From NCBI GenBank assembly GCA_963643985.1, contig CAVINP010000096.1:1-7364 (forward strand): a DNA stretch of 7,364 nt, given 5' to 3'. Positions within the stretch are counted from its first letter, which is position 1, and every line of letters begins with the position of its first letter. The position numbers and the translations under genes are program-made. This document shows positions 1 to 6,386 of this stretch, piece after piece. Origin of the DNA: SFTH01 sp963643985. Its GTDB lineage: Bacteria > Bacillota > Clostridia > Christensenellales > Aristaeellaceae. The notes under the pieces are model-generated. The model searched no databases and was not told where the DNA came from. It was given only the letters and a program-made list of their open reading frames with translations.

Positions 1-12
1 AGTGAAATTGTA

Positions 13-44
13 CGGGTTTGTGCACCGGCGTCAAGTTAAACCCG
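13..44. repeat. Small inverted repeat at left edge
   Basis: CGGGTTT (13-19) is perfectly complementary to AAACCCG (38-44), leaving an 18-base loop. GGGTTTG (14-20) could pair instead with CAAACCC (46-52). No T run follows on either strand, so I do not call it a terminator. The first 61 bases hold nothing else I can support. They may be the tail or 3' flank of an upstream gene outside the window. Confidence 0.4.
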
Positions 45-61
45 CAAACCCTCACCATTCA

Positions 62-324
62 ACTAGGGATACACTGATTAAATGAGGTGGTAAGCTGAGC
101 AGTGAATTTTGTGCTAGATGCAATTGCAAAAATCGAAGGTTTACTGGATGTAAATCGAGATTTTTGCTATAGCAGTCGCTCCTCGGCGAATACGCACCGG
201 AGGTTCTGCTATGCAGAGCCTCCGGCAGCGCTGCGCGAAGGCGCAGTGCGGCGGGTGCGTACGAAGCAGATAGCGCAAAAGGCACGCTCAGATTCGCCGC
301 CGAATTAATCAGGGGATCCCTAGT
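62..324. mobile_element. MITE-like or structured-RNA element with nested inverted repeats
   Basis: The ends are imperfect 20-base inverted repeats matching at 18 of 20 positions: ACTAGGGAT (62-70) pairs with 316-324 and CTGATTAA (74-81) with 305-312. Inside are more stems: TGCTA 112-116 with 170-174; GCAAAAATC 126-134 with 159-167, enclosing TTTAC 140-144 with 150-154; CGGCGAAT 184-191 with 292-299; ACGCACC 192-198 with 254-260; CCGGAGG 197-203 with 219-225; an 8-bp stem 229-236 with 241-248 closed by a GAAG loop; and AGCG 272-275 with 285-288. No reading frame inside looks coding. TA or CTAG at both ends could be a target duplication. A small non-autonomous transposable element is the simplest reading. 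A large structured RNA is the alternative. I do not recognise a named family. Confidence 0.6.
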
Positions 325-345
325 CACTAATCACTGGCCACCAGC
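318..345. repeat. Degenerate 7-base tandem repeat (CACTAAN type)
   Basis: Read in steps of seven, the sequence runs CCCTAGT, CACTAAT, CACTGGC, CACCAGC. The first unit overlaps the right end of the inverted-repeat element. The same 7-base theme occurs in a cleaner array at 7280-7314, which suggests a family of short dispersed repeats in this genome rather than chance. Confidence 0.45.
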
Positions 346-355
346 TGATTTTGTG

Positions 356-409
356 CATTCGGCGCGATTTGCCCGGTTTTTCGGCAAATCGCGCCGAATG
401 TCTGTTTTT
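356..409 (+). terminator. 18-bp perfect hairpin followed by T run
   Basis: CATTCGGCGCGATTTGCC (356-373) is perfectly complementary to 383-400 with a 9-base loop. Four bases later comes TTTTT (405-409). On the plus strand this resembles an intrinsic terminator for a transcript arriving from the left. The stem is unusually long and the T run is slightly displaced, so it could also act as an insulator or attenuator ahead of the operon. No T run follows the stem on the minus strand. Confidence 0.5.
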
Positions 410-433
410 GGAACATTCGCCCCCAAATGTCCG

Positions 434-462
434 TAGCGAAAAAGTGCGTCTGCGCCTATACT
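434..462 (+). promoter_or_regulatory. Possible housekeeping promoter for the exporter operon
   Basis: TATACT at 457-462 is a good -10 box, 31 bases before the chosen start at 494. The hexamer 17 bases upstream of it (434-439, TAGCGA) is a poor -35, so the call rests mainly on the -10 box and on its position after the hairpin at 356-409 and before the first gene. Confidence 0.3.
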
Positions 463-480
463 GGTAGCATAAAGATTGAT

Positions 481-486
481 GGGAGG
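481..486 (+). promoter_or_regulatory. Ribosome binding site fixing the start at 494
   Basis: GGGAGG lies seven bases before ATG 494. In-frame TTG 476 and ATG 479 lie upstream of or overlap this site and have no comparable site of their own, so 494 is preferred. Confidence 0.7.
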
Positions 487-493
487 CAACGGT

Positions 494-1081
494 ATGCGTA
501 TCGGAGCGGTTCGCTTTGCAAAGACGGGCTGCATCATCGCCTCGGTGCTGCTGATGGTGCTGGGGCTGGTGATGATCATATGTCCCGACCTGTCGGTTTC
601 ACTGATCGGCGTTGTGGCCGGTGTGATGCTGATCATAATGGGGCTGCTCAAGCTCACAGGCTATTTTTCAAGGGATCTCTACCGTCTGGCGTTTCAGTAT
701 GACCTGGCCTTCGGGCTGCTGATGGTGGTGCTGGGCGCGTTGCTGCTGCTGCAGCCGGGCACGGCCATGCACCTGCTCTGCCTGATCGTGGGCATCTGCA
801 TCACCGGTGACGGCCTGCTCAAGGTGCAGACCGCGCTGGATTCCAGACGCTTCGGGCTGGAGCGCTGGTGGCTGATACTGGCGCTGGGCGTGCTGGCGGC
901 GCTCATCGGCATCGTGGCCATATTCCGTCCCGTCGAGGGTGCGCAGCTGATGATGCTGCTTCTGGGCATCGCGCTGCTGTCGGAGGGCGCGCTCAATCTC
1001 TGCGTGACGCTGTGCGCGGTGAAGATTGTCCGAAATGCCCGCCCCGACGTGATCGAGGTCGAGGTTGATGACAGATTCTGA
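494..1081 (+). CDS. DUF308/HdeD-like membrane protein
   Basis: This gene encodes a 195-residue protein that is almost entirely membrane-embedded. Six hydrophobic segments are visible, at about residues 12-30, 33-54, 69-88, 93-109, 126-147 and 152-173. They come in glycine-rich pairs joined by short polar turns (CPDLS, QPGTA, RPVEG). This three-fold helix-pair pattern with a Pro-containing turn is typical of the DUF308/HdeD family. HdeD is linked to acid resistance in E. coli, but most Clostridial members are uncharacterised, so no acid-stress role is claimed. The C-terminus is a short charged tail (VIEVEVDDRF), probably cytoplasmic. It is the first gene of the operon; the exporter begins 21 bases after its stop, which suggests a role as an accessory membrane subunit or co-regulated envelope factor. 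Family assignment is fairly secure; function is unknown. Confidence 0.8.
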   Translation: MRIGAVRFAKTGCIIASVLLMVLGLVMIICPDLSVSLIGVVAGVMLIIMGLLKLTGYFSRDLYRLAFQYDLAFGLLMVVLGALLLLQPGTAMHLLCLIVGICITGDGLLKVQTALDSRRFGLERWWLILALGVLAALIGIVAIFRPVEGAQLMMLLLGIALLSEGALNLCVTLCAVKIVRNARPDVIEVEVDDRF

Positions 1082-1102
1082 TAAAGTACAAAAGGAGGTT
1101 CA

Positions 1103-3199
1103 ATGCCCATGCGATTTTCAAGAGCAGTCGTAAAATTCCGTGTTCCGATATTGATTCTTGCGCTGCTGCTGCTGATACCGTCCACGATCGGCATGCTGTC
1201 CACGCGCATCAACTATGATATGCTCAACTACCTGCCGGACTCCATGGACACGGTCATCGGTCAGGATGAACTGATGGAGGACTTCGGCAAGGGCGCGTTC
1301 TCCCTGCTGGTGGTCGAGGACATGCCCGCCAAGGACGTATCCAAGCTCAAGTCTGAAATTGAGCAGGTGGAGCACGTCGATTCCGTGGTCTGGTACGATT
1401 CCTTTGCGGATCTGTCCATGCCCATGGAGATGCTGCCCCGGAAACTCTACGATGCCTTCAACAGCGGTGACGCAACGCTGATGGCCGTCTTCTTTGACTC
1501 GGCGACCTCGGCAGACGTAACCATGGATGCCATACGCGAGATCCGCGCACTGGCGGGCAAGCAGGTGTTCGTATCGGGCATGTCCGCGCTGGTCACGGAT
1601 CTGAAGGATCTGTGCGAGCAGGAAGAACCGATCTACGTGGGCATTGCCGTGATGCTGGCCTGCGTGGCCATGCTGGTGCTGCTGGACGGCTGGCTGGTGC
1701 CTTTCGTGTTCCTGGCGTGCATCGGCATCGCGGTGCTGATCAACCTCGGCACAAACTACTTCTTCGGTGAGATATCCTACATCACCAAGGCACTGGCCGC
1801 GGTGCTGCAGCTGGCCGTCACGATGGACTATTCCATCTTCCTCTGGCACAGCTACAACGAGCAGCGCACGCACTACGATGACCCGAAGGAAGCGATGGTC
1901 TACGCCATTCATGAGACGCTCACGAGCGTCATCGGCAGTTCGATCACCACGGTCGCGGGCTTTGCCGCACTGTGCTTCATGACCTTCACACTGGGCCTGG
2001 ATCTGGGTCTGGTCATGGCCAAGGGCGTCGTGCTGGGCGTGCTGGCCTGCGTGACGGTGCTGCCCGCCATGGTGCTGATACTGGACAAGCCGCTGCAGAA
2101 GACCAAGCACCGCAGCATCATACCGGACATGACGAAGCTCTCCAAACGGCTTGTCAAGATCTTCCCCGTGTTCCTGATTATATTTGCGATACTGCTCTAC
2201 CCCGCCTACTACGGCTACAGCAAGACCAACGACGAGGTCTACTACGATCTGGGCGAGTGCCTGCCGCAGGACATCGAATACGTCATTGCCAACAGCAAGC
2301 TGCGCGACACCTTCGACATCGCCTCCACGCACATGGTGCTGGTGGACGCGGACATCTCCTCCAAGGACAAGAAGAACATGATCAATGAGATGGAACAGGT
2401 CGACGGCGTCAAGTATGTGCTGGGGCTTGAAACCTTCGTCGATTCCTCCTTCCCCGAGGAGATGCTGCCGGACTCCATCGTATCGATCCTCAAGTCCGAC
2501 CGCTGGGAGCTGATGCTGATCAACTCCGAATACAAGGTGGCCAGCGATGACTGCAACGACCAGATCGATCAGCTCAACGCGATACTGAAGAAGTACGACG
2601 AGGGCGGCATGCTCATCGGCGAGGCGCCCTGCATGAAGGACATGATCGAGACCACCGATCACGACTTCCAGGTGGTCAATGCGGTCTCCATCGTGGCGAT
2701 CTTCGTGATCATCATGCTGGTGGAAAAGAGCCTGAGCCTGCCGTTTATACTGATTGCGGTCATTGAGCTGGCAGTGTTCATCAACCTGGGCCTGCCGCAC
2801 TATCTGGGACAGTCGCTGCCCTTCATCGCGCCGATATGCATATCGACCATACAGCTGGGCGCGACGGTGGACTATGCCATACTGATGACCACGCGCTACA
2901 AGGCCGAGCGTGCTGCGGGCCAAAGCAAGCACGATGCCGTCGTCACGGCGCTGAGCACCTCGATACCCTCCATACTGGTCTCCGGCATGGGACTCTTTGC
3001 CGCGACCTTCGGCGTGGCCGTCTATTCCGACATCGACATCATCAGCTCCATGTGTATGCTGATGGCACGCGGTGCAATCGTGAGCATGCTCTGCGTGATA
3101 CTGATACTGCCCGCACTGCTGATGCTCTGCGACGGTCTGATAAGACATACAACCCTTGGCATGAAAGTGAAAGCTGTGAAGGAGGCTCCTGAGGCATGA
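1103..3199 (+). CDS. MMPL/RND-family membrane exporter
   Basis: The 698-residue protein has the duplicated plan of MMPL (RND-superfamily) transporters. One helix (about 14-32) precedes a 140-residue extracytoplasmic domain, and five helices follow (about 177-326). The pattern repeats: helix 351-371, a domain of about 150 residues, then five helices (about 524-676). The fourth helix of each half carries the family Asp-Tyr pair: VTMDYSIF with D242-Y243 and ATVDYAIL with D590-Y591. These residues are expected to relay protons. The family exports lipids, siderophores or other hydrophobic and envelope molecules; the substrate here cannot be read. AGGAGG at 1093-1098 is four bases before ATG 1103 and ten before ATG 1109, so the protein may start at either. 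It follows the DUF308 gene by 21 bases and its stop overlaps the next start (ATGA), implying translational coupling to the secreted partner. Length is typical for Gram-positive members. Confidence 0.92.
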   Translation: MPMRFSRAVVKFRVPILILALLLLIPSTIGMLSTRINYDMLNYLPDSMDTVIGQDELMEDFGKGAFSLLVVEDMPAKDVSKLKSEIEQVEHVDSVVWYDSFADLSMPMEMLPRKLYDAFNSGDATLMAVFFDSATSADVTMDAIREIRALAGKQVFVSGMSALVTDLKDLCEQEEPIYVGIAVMLACVAMLVLLDGWLVPFVFLACIGIAVLINLGTNYFFGEISYITKALAAVLQLAVTMDYSIFLWHSYNEQRTHYDDPKEAMVYAIHETLTSVIGSSITTVAGFAALCFMTFTLGLDLGLVMAKGVVLGVLACVTVLPAMVLILDKPLQKTKHRSIIPDMTKLSKRLVKIFPVFLIIFAILLYPAYYGYSKTNDEVYYDLGECLPQDIEYVIANSKLRDTFDIASTHMVLVDADISSKDKKNMINEMEQVDGVKYVLGLETFVDSSFPEEMLPDSIVSILKSDRWELMLINSEYKVASDDCNDQIDQLNAILKKYDEGGMLIGEAPCMKDMIETTDHDFQVVNAVSIVAIFVIIMLVEKSLSLPFILIAVIELAVFINLGLPHYLGQSLPFIAPICISTIQLGATVDYAILMTTRYKAERAAGQSKHDAVVTALSTSIPSILVSGMGLFAATFGVAVYSDIDIISSMCMLMARGAIVSMLCVILILPALLMLCDGLIRHTTLGMKVKAVKEAPEA

Positions 3200-6174
3200 A
3201 AAAGATAATATCCGCATCTCTGGCAGCTGTGCTGCTGCTGGGCGCACTGCTCCCCTGTGCACTGGCTGAGGAAGACAAGAAGGAAATGGTATATGTGATC
3301 GCGGATGCCAACGGCATACCCGGCAGCATCACGGTCAGCGAACATCTGTACAATCATGACGGCAGCGAGACAATTTCCGACTACAGCCGCCTGACGGACA
3401 TCGAAAACATGGGCGGCGACGAGACGTTTGAAAACAACGACGGCGAGCTGACCTGGAACGCCGACGGCGCGGACATCCGCTACGAAGGCAACGGCAGCGA
3501 TCCTCTGCCGGTGGGCGTATCGATCAGCTATACGCTGGACGGCGAGAGCATCACCGCCGAGGAACTGGCCGGCAAGAGCGGTCATCTGGCCATCGACATC
3601 GAGTACAGCGCGACCCGTTATGAGGAGCATGAGCTGGACGGCGAGACCGTGTCCCTTCCTCTTCCTTTCCTGATGGCCACCGTGATGCTGGCCGATGATG
3701 AGACATTCTCAAACCTTGAAATCACCAACGGCCGTGTGCTGACCATCGGCGATCGCACGCTGGCGATCTGCTACGGCCTGCCGGGTCTGGAGGAAGCGCT
3801 GAACCTGAGCGAATACCGTGATCGCGTCGAGGACGACAAGGCGCAGCTCGAGGAAGACTTGGATGAGGATATCGACCTGGACATCGATCTGGACAAGGAA
3901 ATCCCCACCACCGCCCGCATCGAGGCGGACGTGACCGACTTCTCCTTTGACGGCACCTACACCATGGCTGTCTGCTCGATCTTCAACGATCTGGACGAGG
4001 ACGGCGAGCTGACGCTCAGCTTCGACACCGATGCCATCACTGACAAGCTCAACGACGCCATGGACGAGCTGCTCGACGGCGCTCAGAAGCTCTATGACGG
4101 CGCGGGCGAACTGAAGGACGGCCTTGAGGAAATCGACGGGAACAGCGATGATCTGGTGGATGGTGCACGTCAGATCGTGAATGCCATCATGGACACCGCC
4201 AACGAGGGTCTGGAAGAAAAGAAGTCCGACTTTGACAAGCTGGGCATTGAGCTGCACACGCTGACGGCCGACAACTATGCCGAGGAGATCGAGCGTCTGG
4301 AAGACGAACTTCTCGCCAACGTCGAGGACTACGTCCTCGAACAGGCGGACAAGACGCTCAAGAGCAAGGTCAATGCCGCCGTGCGTCAGGAGGTCGTCAG
4401 CCAGGTCAACGCCGTTGCCAGGCAGCAGGTGACCGACAAGGTGACCGCCGCCGTGGAAGAGCAGGTGCGTGCCCAGGTCGAGGCAGGCGCAGAAGAGCTT
4501 GTGCATCAGAAGGTTGAAGCGGCCGTGCGCGAACAGGTGCAGGCCAAGGTCGAGCCGGTCGTGCGCCAGAGCGTGACGGAAAAGGTCACCGCCGCCGTGC
4601 GCAAGCAGGTGGAAAGCGCCGTGCGCAACCCCAGCCAGTCGGATCTGGACAAGGAAATCGCCAAGCAGCTGGCCGGCAGCGACGTGCAGGCGCAGATCGA
4701 CGCAAATGTCGATGCCTACATGAACTCCGATGAAGGCAAGGCGGCAGTGGATGCGCAGCTGCGCAGTGCCGTGACCGACAGCGTGACCGAGGCCTACCGC
4801 AAGCAGGTGCGCTCCGAGGTGGCCGCAAGCTACCGCTCCCAGGTTGAAAGCGAAGTGACCAGGCAGGTACGTGCCGAGATCGAGGCCCAGGTGCGTGCAA
4901 GCTACACCACCCCCGATGCGACGGCAACACCCGAACCCGAAGCCACGGCAACGCCCGAGCCCGAAGCCACGGCAGCACCCGTGACCACGGATGCGACCGA
5001 GAACACAACGAGTGAGGACACGCAAGAAGAAAAGACCGCTTCCCTCTGGAACACTCTGCTGGGCGTGGCCTATGCCGAGAGCGACAGTGAGGCTCAGATC
5101 AAGGCCATCGTGGACGAGAAGATGAGCCAGTCTTCCACAAAGAGCGATATTGCAAGCCGCGTCGATGCGCAGGTCAATTCCTCCGCGGGTCAGGCGCAGA
5201 TCGATTCGCTGACCGATACGCAAATGAAGCAGTCTTCCGTGCAGTCCGCGATCAACCAGCAGGTGGAACAGAGCATGAAGGACAGCGCTACCCGCTCCAA
5301 GGTAGAGAGCGCTGTGCGGGCCAAAGTCAGGGAAACGGCCACGGACAAGGCCAGGCAGCAGATCAAGCAGAAGATCGCTTCGATGAGCGAGAGCGAAATC
5401 AATGCCGCAATCGAGCAAAAGATGGCCTCGAGCGAGATTCAGACGCTGATTGCCAACAACGTTGAGACGCAGATGAAGGGCAGCGAGGCCCAGAAGGCCA
5501 TCAGCGACAACGTCGATGCGCAGATGAAGACCGACACCGTCAAGAACACCATTGAGCAGGAATATCAGAAGCAGCTCTCCGGTGACACCGTCAAGCAGAC
5601 GATTGAGGACGAGGTCGCTTCCCAGATGAAGTCCTCCAATGTACAGGGCATCATCGACCAAAACGTGGCCGAGCAGATGAAGAGCGACGATGTCAAGAAG
5701 CTCATCAGCGACACCATCAGCCAGCAGATGGCATCGACCAAGGTCAAGAAGATTATCTCCGAGCAGATCGAGAAGAACCGCCATGGTGCCGAGTATATGA
5801 ACAGCGTTGCCGAGGCCTTGGAAGAAAACGGCAAGGACGGCGCCGCCTACCGCTCTCTGGTAGATCTGCACGATTCTCTGGACGATGTGCACGAGTTTTA
5901 TCAGGGCGTGATCGACTACACCGATGCGGTCGGTCAGGCCAAGGACGGCGCTCAGGAACTCTATGACGGCATGGGCGAAATGAAGGACGGTCTGGATGAG
6001 ATCAACGACAAGTTCGTCGTCAAGCTGGTCAACTTCCTGCAGGACGATCTGGGCGAGGTCAGCGACCGCCTGCAGACCGTGGTCGACATGGCCAAGAGCT
6101 ACAATTCCTACGCCGGCATCGCGGACGGCATGAGCGGCAGCGTACATTTCCTGATCCGCACCGCAGGTGTCTGA
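3196..6174 (+). CDS. Large exported repeat protein, probable partner of the MMPL exporter
   Basis: The 992-residue product begins with a clear signal peptide (MKKI, hydrophobic core, CALA before Glu25). Residues 27-270 form a beta-rich domain with YTLDGESITAEELAGKSGHL, a pattern I associate with secreted proteins beside MMPL exporters in Clostridia. An acidic stretch, DIDLDIDLD, lies at 225-233. YhgE/Pip-like heptads with Asp-Gly at 294, 301, 308 and 322 follow, and recur at 917, 924 and 931. Between them are seven 12-residue repeats (392-475), a related stretch (495-570), a Pro/Thr linker (571-612) and fourteen repeats of about 17 residues (629-864). The C-terminus (YAGIADGMSGSVHFLIRTAGV from about 972) also fits that family. 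No LPXTG motif or C-terminal anchor is visible, so retention may be through the exporter or cell wall. The start overlaps the MMPL stop by ATGA, with GGAGG ten bases upstream. Role inferred: extracytoplasmic subunit or adaptor. The repeats are unusual for the family as I know it. Confidence 0.8.
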   Translation: MKKIISASLAAVLLLGALLPCALAEEDKKEMVYVIADANGIPGSITVSEHLYNHDGSETISDYSRLTDIENMGGDETFENNDGELTWNADGADIRYEGNGSDPLPVGVSISYTLDGESITAEELAGKSGHLAIDIEYSATRYEEHELDGETVSLPLPFLMATVMLADDETFSNLEITNGRVLTIGDRTLAICYGLPGLEEALNLSEYRDRVEDDKAQLEEDLDEDIDLDIDLDKEIPTTARIEADVTDFSFDGTYTMAVCSIFNDLDEDGELTLSFDTDAITDKLNDAMDELLDGAQKLYDGAGELKDGLEEIDGNSDDLVDGARQIVNAIMDTANEGLEEKKSDFDKLGIELHTLTADNYAEEIERLEDELLANVEDYVLEQADKTLKSKVNAAVRQEVVSQVNAVARQQVTDKVTAAVEEQVRAQVEAGAEELVHQKVEAAVREQVQAKVEPVVRQSVTEKVTAAVRKQVESAVRNPSQSDLDKEIAKQLAGSDVQAQIDANVDAYMNSDEGKAAVDAQLRSAVTDSVTEAYRKQVRSEVAASYRSQVESEVTRQVRAEIEAQVRASYTTPDATATPEPEATATPEPEATAAPVTTDATENTTSEDTQEEKTASLWNTLLGVAYAESDSEAQIKAIVDEKMSQSSTKSDIASRVDAQVNSSAGQAQIDSLTDTQMKQSSVQSAINQQVEQSMKDSATRSKVESAVRAKVRETATDKARQQIKQKIASMSESEINAAIEQKMASSEIQTLIANNVETQMKGSEAQKAISDNVDAQMKTDTVKNTIEQEYQKQLSGDTVKQTIEDEVASQMKSSNVQGIIDQNVAEQMKSDDVKKLISDTISQQMASTKVKKIISEQIEKNRHGAEYMNSVAEALEENGKDGAAYRSLVDLHDSLDDVHEFYQGVIDYTDAVGQAKDGAQELYDGMGEMKDGLDEINDKFVVKLVNFLQDDLGEVSDRLQTVVDMAKSYNSYAGIADGMSGSVHFLIRTAGV
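4075..4137 (+). repeat. DGAxxLxDG heptad module, first copy
   Basis: Residues 294-314 contain DGAQKLYDGAGELKDGLEEI, with Asp-Gly every seven residues. This is the YhgE/Pip-type heptad signature. It is nearly identical, in protein and DNA, to the copy at 5944-6006. Confidence 0.75.
4369..4620 (+). repeat. Seven 12-residue repeats inside the exported protein
   Basis: Residues 392-475 split without gaps into seven 12-residue units with consensus V-x-A-A-V-R-x-Q-V-x-x-K/Q (36 bases per unit). Examples are VNAAVRQEVVSQ, VTAAVEEQVRAQ, VEAAVREQVQAK and VTAAVRKQVESA. Val (occasionally Ala) falls at every fourth position through the whole stretch, unlike a 7-residue coiled coil. The composition predicts helix. 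Confidence 0.8.
4921..4980 (+). repeat. TATPEPEA linker repeat
   Basis: Residues 576-591 are two copies of TATPEPEA, encoded by 24-base units at 4921-4944 and 4945-4968, followed by a partial copy (TAAP). They form the core of a Pro/Thr/Glu linker (about 571-612), probably extended and flexible, between the two helical repeat blocks. Confidence 0.85.
5080..5787 (+). repeat. Fourteen tandem ~17-residue repeats inside the exported protein
   Basis: Residues 629-864 break into fourteen units starting at 629, 646, 663, 680, 697, 713, 730, 746, 763, 780, 797, 814, 831 and 848. All are 17 residues except two of 16. Typical units are SEAQKAISDNVDAQMKT, DTVKQTIEDEVASQMKS and SNVQGIIDQNVAEQMKS. Hydrophobic residues sit at unit positions 3, 7, 11 and 15, and each unit opens with Ser, Thr or Asp, which looks like a helix cap. 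The 51-base DNA period is visible, for example GACACCGTCAAG at 5533 and again at 5584. Confidence 0.8.
5944..6006 (+). repeat. DGAxxLxDG heptad module, second copy
   Basis: Residues 917-937 contain DGAQELYDGMGEMKDGLDEI, a close copy of residues 294-314. The two modules bracket the long repeat insert. Confidence 0.75.
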
Positions 6175-6192
6175 CAAAACGAATGAGTGAGC

Positions 6193-6236
6193 GACGCAGC
6201 CCGTCTTCCCTCAATGAAGGGATGGCGGGCTGCGTC
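6193..6236. repeat. Large hairpin after the exporter operon
   Basis: GACGCAGCCCG (6193-6203) pairs perfectly with 6226-6236. Inside, TCCCT (6207-6211) pairs with AGGGA (6218-6222) around a 6-base loop. It starts 19 bases after the stop of the exported protein. No T run follows on either strand, so it is not a canonical intrinsic terminator. It may protect the 3' end of the mRNA or terminate inefficiently. Confidence 0.6.
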
Positions 6237-6386
6237 ATCCCCCACTGCCCATGACATGGCTGACAAACAAATATGCGAGGAAAGGGTTCGAGGCAACACC
6301 ACAACGTTGAATGTGCCTTTTGCCCGATTGCTTCTTGCAGAAATGTCGATTTATATCCGGTAGCCAAAAATAATATTCAAAAAACG

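Noticed and set aside
2..85. Possible C-terminal tail of an upstream plus-strand gene (frame ending in TGA at 83-85)
   Set aside because: It would read through the left terminal repeat, shows no third-base bias like the real genes here, and has no recognisable motif. An upstream gene may exist but cannot be supported from 61 bases.
62..324. tRNA, rRNA or known riboswitch
   Set aside because: No cloverleaf with anticodon and TTCRA arms, no rRNA motifs, and no riboswitch core I can identify. The palindromic ends point to an element instead.
52..327. Open frames on both strands within the inverted-repeat element
   Set aside because: They run through the palindromic stems, resemble no family I know and have no clear ribosome sites. 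The pairing explains the sequence better than coding does.
476..493. Earlier starts (TTG 476, ATG 479) for the DUF308 protein
   Set aside because: The GGGAGG site at 481-486 would lie inside the coding region, and it is correctly spaced only for ATG 494.
694..1212. Minus-strand open frame across the DUF308 gene end and the exporter start
   Set aside because: It lies opposite two well-supported genes, has a Ser/Pro/Thr-rich translation without a domain, and I see no convincing ribosome site for it.
1118..3262. A 714-codon open frame antisense to the exporter
   Set aside because: It mirrors the MMPL gene, its translation is rich in His, Gln and Gly with no domain, and the plus-strand gene has a ribosome site, 12 helices and family motifs. 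The antisense frame is a by-product of GC-rich codon use.
3709..6177. An 822-codon open frame antisense to the exported protein
   Set aside because: Its apparent Leu/Gly/His periodicity is the complement of the plus-strand repeats. The plus strand has the signal peptide, coupling and family domain.
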